The notes under the pieces were generated by a model that saw nothing but the letters and a program-made list of their open reading frames with translations, was not told the DNA's origin and ran no database searches. Below are positions 4,841 through 5,336 of a stretch of DNA of 5,336 bases, one piece after another. Each line of letters begins with the position of its first letter. Within the stretch, counting starts at the first letter, position 1. The stretch lies in the NCBI GenBank assembly GCA_900555465.1, contig USLE01000117.1, forward strand, positions 1-5,336, written 5' to 3'. The position numbers and the translations under genes were made by a program. This DNA is from an uncultured Butyricicoccus sp. GTDB taxonomy: Bacteria; Bacillota; Clostridia; Oscillospirales; Butyricicoccaceae.

Positions 4841-5336
4841 ATGCAGAGCAGGACGCTCTACAACGGGGTCGAACTGCCGATGATCGGGTACGGCACCTTT
4901 CAGATCCGGGACAGCGGCGAGTGTGAGCAGTGCGTCGCAGATGCGCTCGCGGCAGGGTACCGCCTGTTTGACACCGCGGCATCCTATGAGAATGAAGCGG
5001 CCGTGGGCGCGGCCCTGCGCAGCTCCGGGCTGCCCAGAGAGGAATGGCTGGTCACCACCAAGCTGTGGGTGCAGGACGCGGGGTATGACGAAACGCTGCG
5101 GGCCTTTGACCGCTCGCGGGAGGCGCTGGGGGTGGACCATATCGACCTGTATCTGATCCACCAGCCCTTTGGGGACTACTATGGCGCATGGCGGGCGATG
5201 GAGCGGCTGTACCGGGAGGGCGCGGTCCGGGCCATCGGGGTGAGCAATTTCACCCCCGAGCGGCTGGTGGACCTGTGCATGAACCAGGAGATCAAGCCGA
5301 TGGTGAACCAGATCGAGATCCACCCCTTTTACCAGC
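4841..5336 (+). CDS. Aldo/keto reductase, N-terminal part (2,5-diketogluconate reductase/YvgN-like group)
   Basis: 165 codons and one base are present; the gene continues past the right edge, where roughly another 100 residues would be expected. The protein is a cytoplasmic TIM-barrel NAD(P)H-dependent oxidoreductase acting on carbonyl compounds. The complete catalytic tetrad is visible: D44 and Y49 in [11 protein letters not shown]74 in TTKLW and H107 in [13 protein letters not shown] (133-137) and NQIEIHP (156-162) contribute to cofactor and barrel contacts. The opening [15 protein letters not shown] (6-20) is the standard beta-hairpin start of the family. The C-terminal segment that binds the adenosine phosphate is outside the window, so NADPH versus NADH preference cannot be judged. 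The start is supported by GAGGGAG at 4827-4833 with 7-nt spacing. The gene is divergent from the LysR-type regulator, which probably controls it. The true substrate is unknown. Confidence 0.95.
   Translation, partial: MQSRTLYNGVELPMIGYGTFQIRDSGECEQCVADALAAGYRLFDTAASYENEAAVGAALRSSGLPREEWLVTTKLWVQDAGYDETLRAFDRSREALGVDHIDLYLIHQPFGDYYGAWRAMERLYREGAVRAIGVSNFTPERLVDLCMNQEIKPMVNQIEIHPFYQ

Noticed and set aside
4745..5323. A 192-codon minus-strand frame opposite the aldo/keto reductase.
   Set aside because: The plus-strand frame carries the full catalytic tetrad of the aldo/keto reductase family, so this antisense frame is its shadow. It also covers the divergent promoter region.

Overview
The window is GC-rich bacterial DNA with strong Shine-Dalgarno sequences (AAAGGAGGG, AGGAGG), sigma-A/sigma-70 type -10 boxes and an NAD-linked class 1B dihydroorotate dehydrogenase pair (PyrK plus PyrD). 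This combination fits a high-GC member of the Bacillota, most likely class Clostridia (Oscillospirales-like). That placement is an inference from gene type and base composition; no rRNA or other marker is present.

Layout from left to right. (1) Positions 1-71, minus strand: the first codons of a Cro/C1 (XRE)-type helix-turn-helix protein that runs off the left edge, with its own promoter at 99-127. (2) A perfect 14-bp hairpin at 142-172 separates it from the next transcription unit. (3) Positions 182-3021, minus strand: a three-gene operon transcribed pyrK -> pyrD -> histidine phosphatase/GNAT fusion. pyrK and pyrD overlap by one base (TAATG), and the fusion gene starts 3 nt after the pyrD stop. 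(4) Positions 3169-3714, plus strand: a small lipoprotein of unknown function, divergent from pyrK. (5) A 15-bp hairpin at 3773-3806, apparently a shared terminator, between the lipoprotein gene and a convergent LysR-type regulator gene (3837-4676, minus). (6) A 164-bp divergent control region. (7) From 4841, plus strand: the N-terminal 165 residues of an aldo/keto reductase that runs off the right edge.

How the genes work together. PyrK and PyrD form the NAD+-dependent enzyme that oxidises dihydroorotate to orotate in pyrimidine synthesis. The fused phosphatase/acetyltransferase is co-transcribed with them, but its substrates cannot be read from the sequence. The LysR regulator and aldo/keto reductase have the classic arrangement of a regulator divergent from its target. 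An inverted repeat over the regulator's own -35 box is a candidate operator.

Most of the window is ordinary housekeeping and metabolic sequence. The most unusual item is the two-domain phosphatase/GNAT protein and its placement in a pyr operon. I see no mobile element, CRISPR array, RNA gene or defence system, and no gene-free stretch longer than 300 bases.
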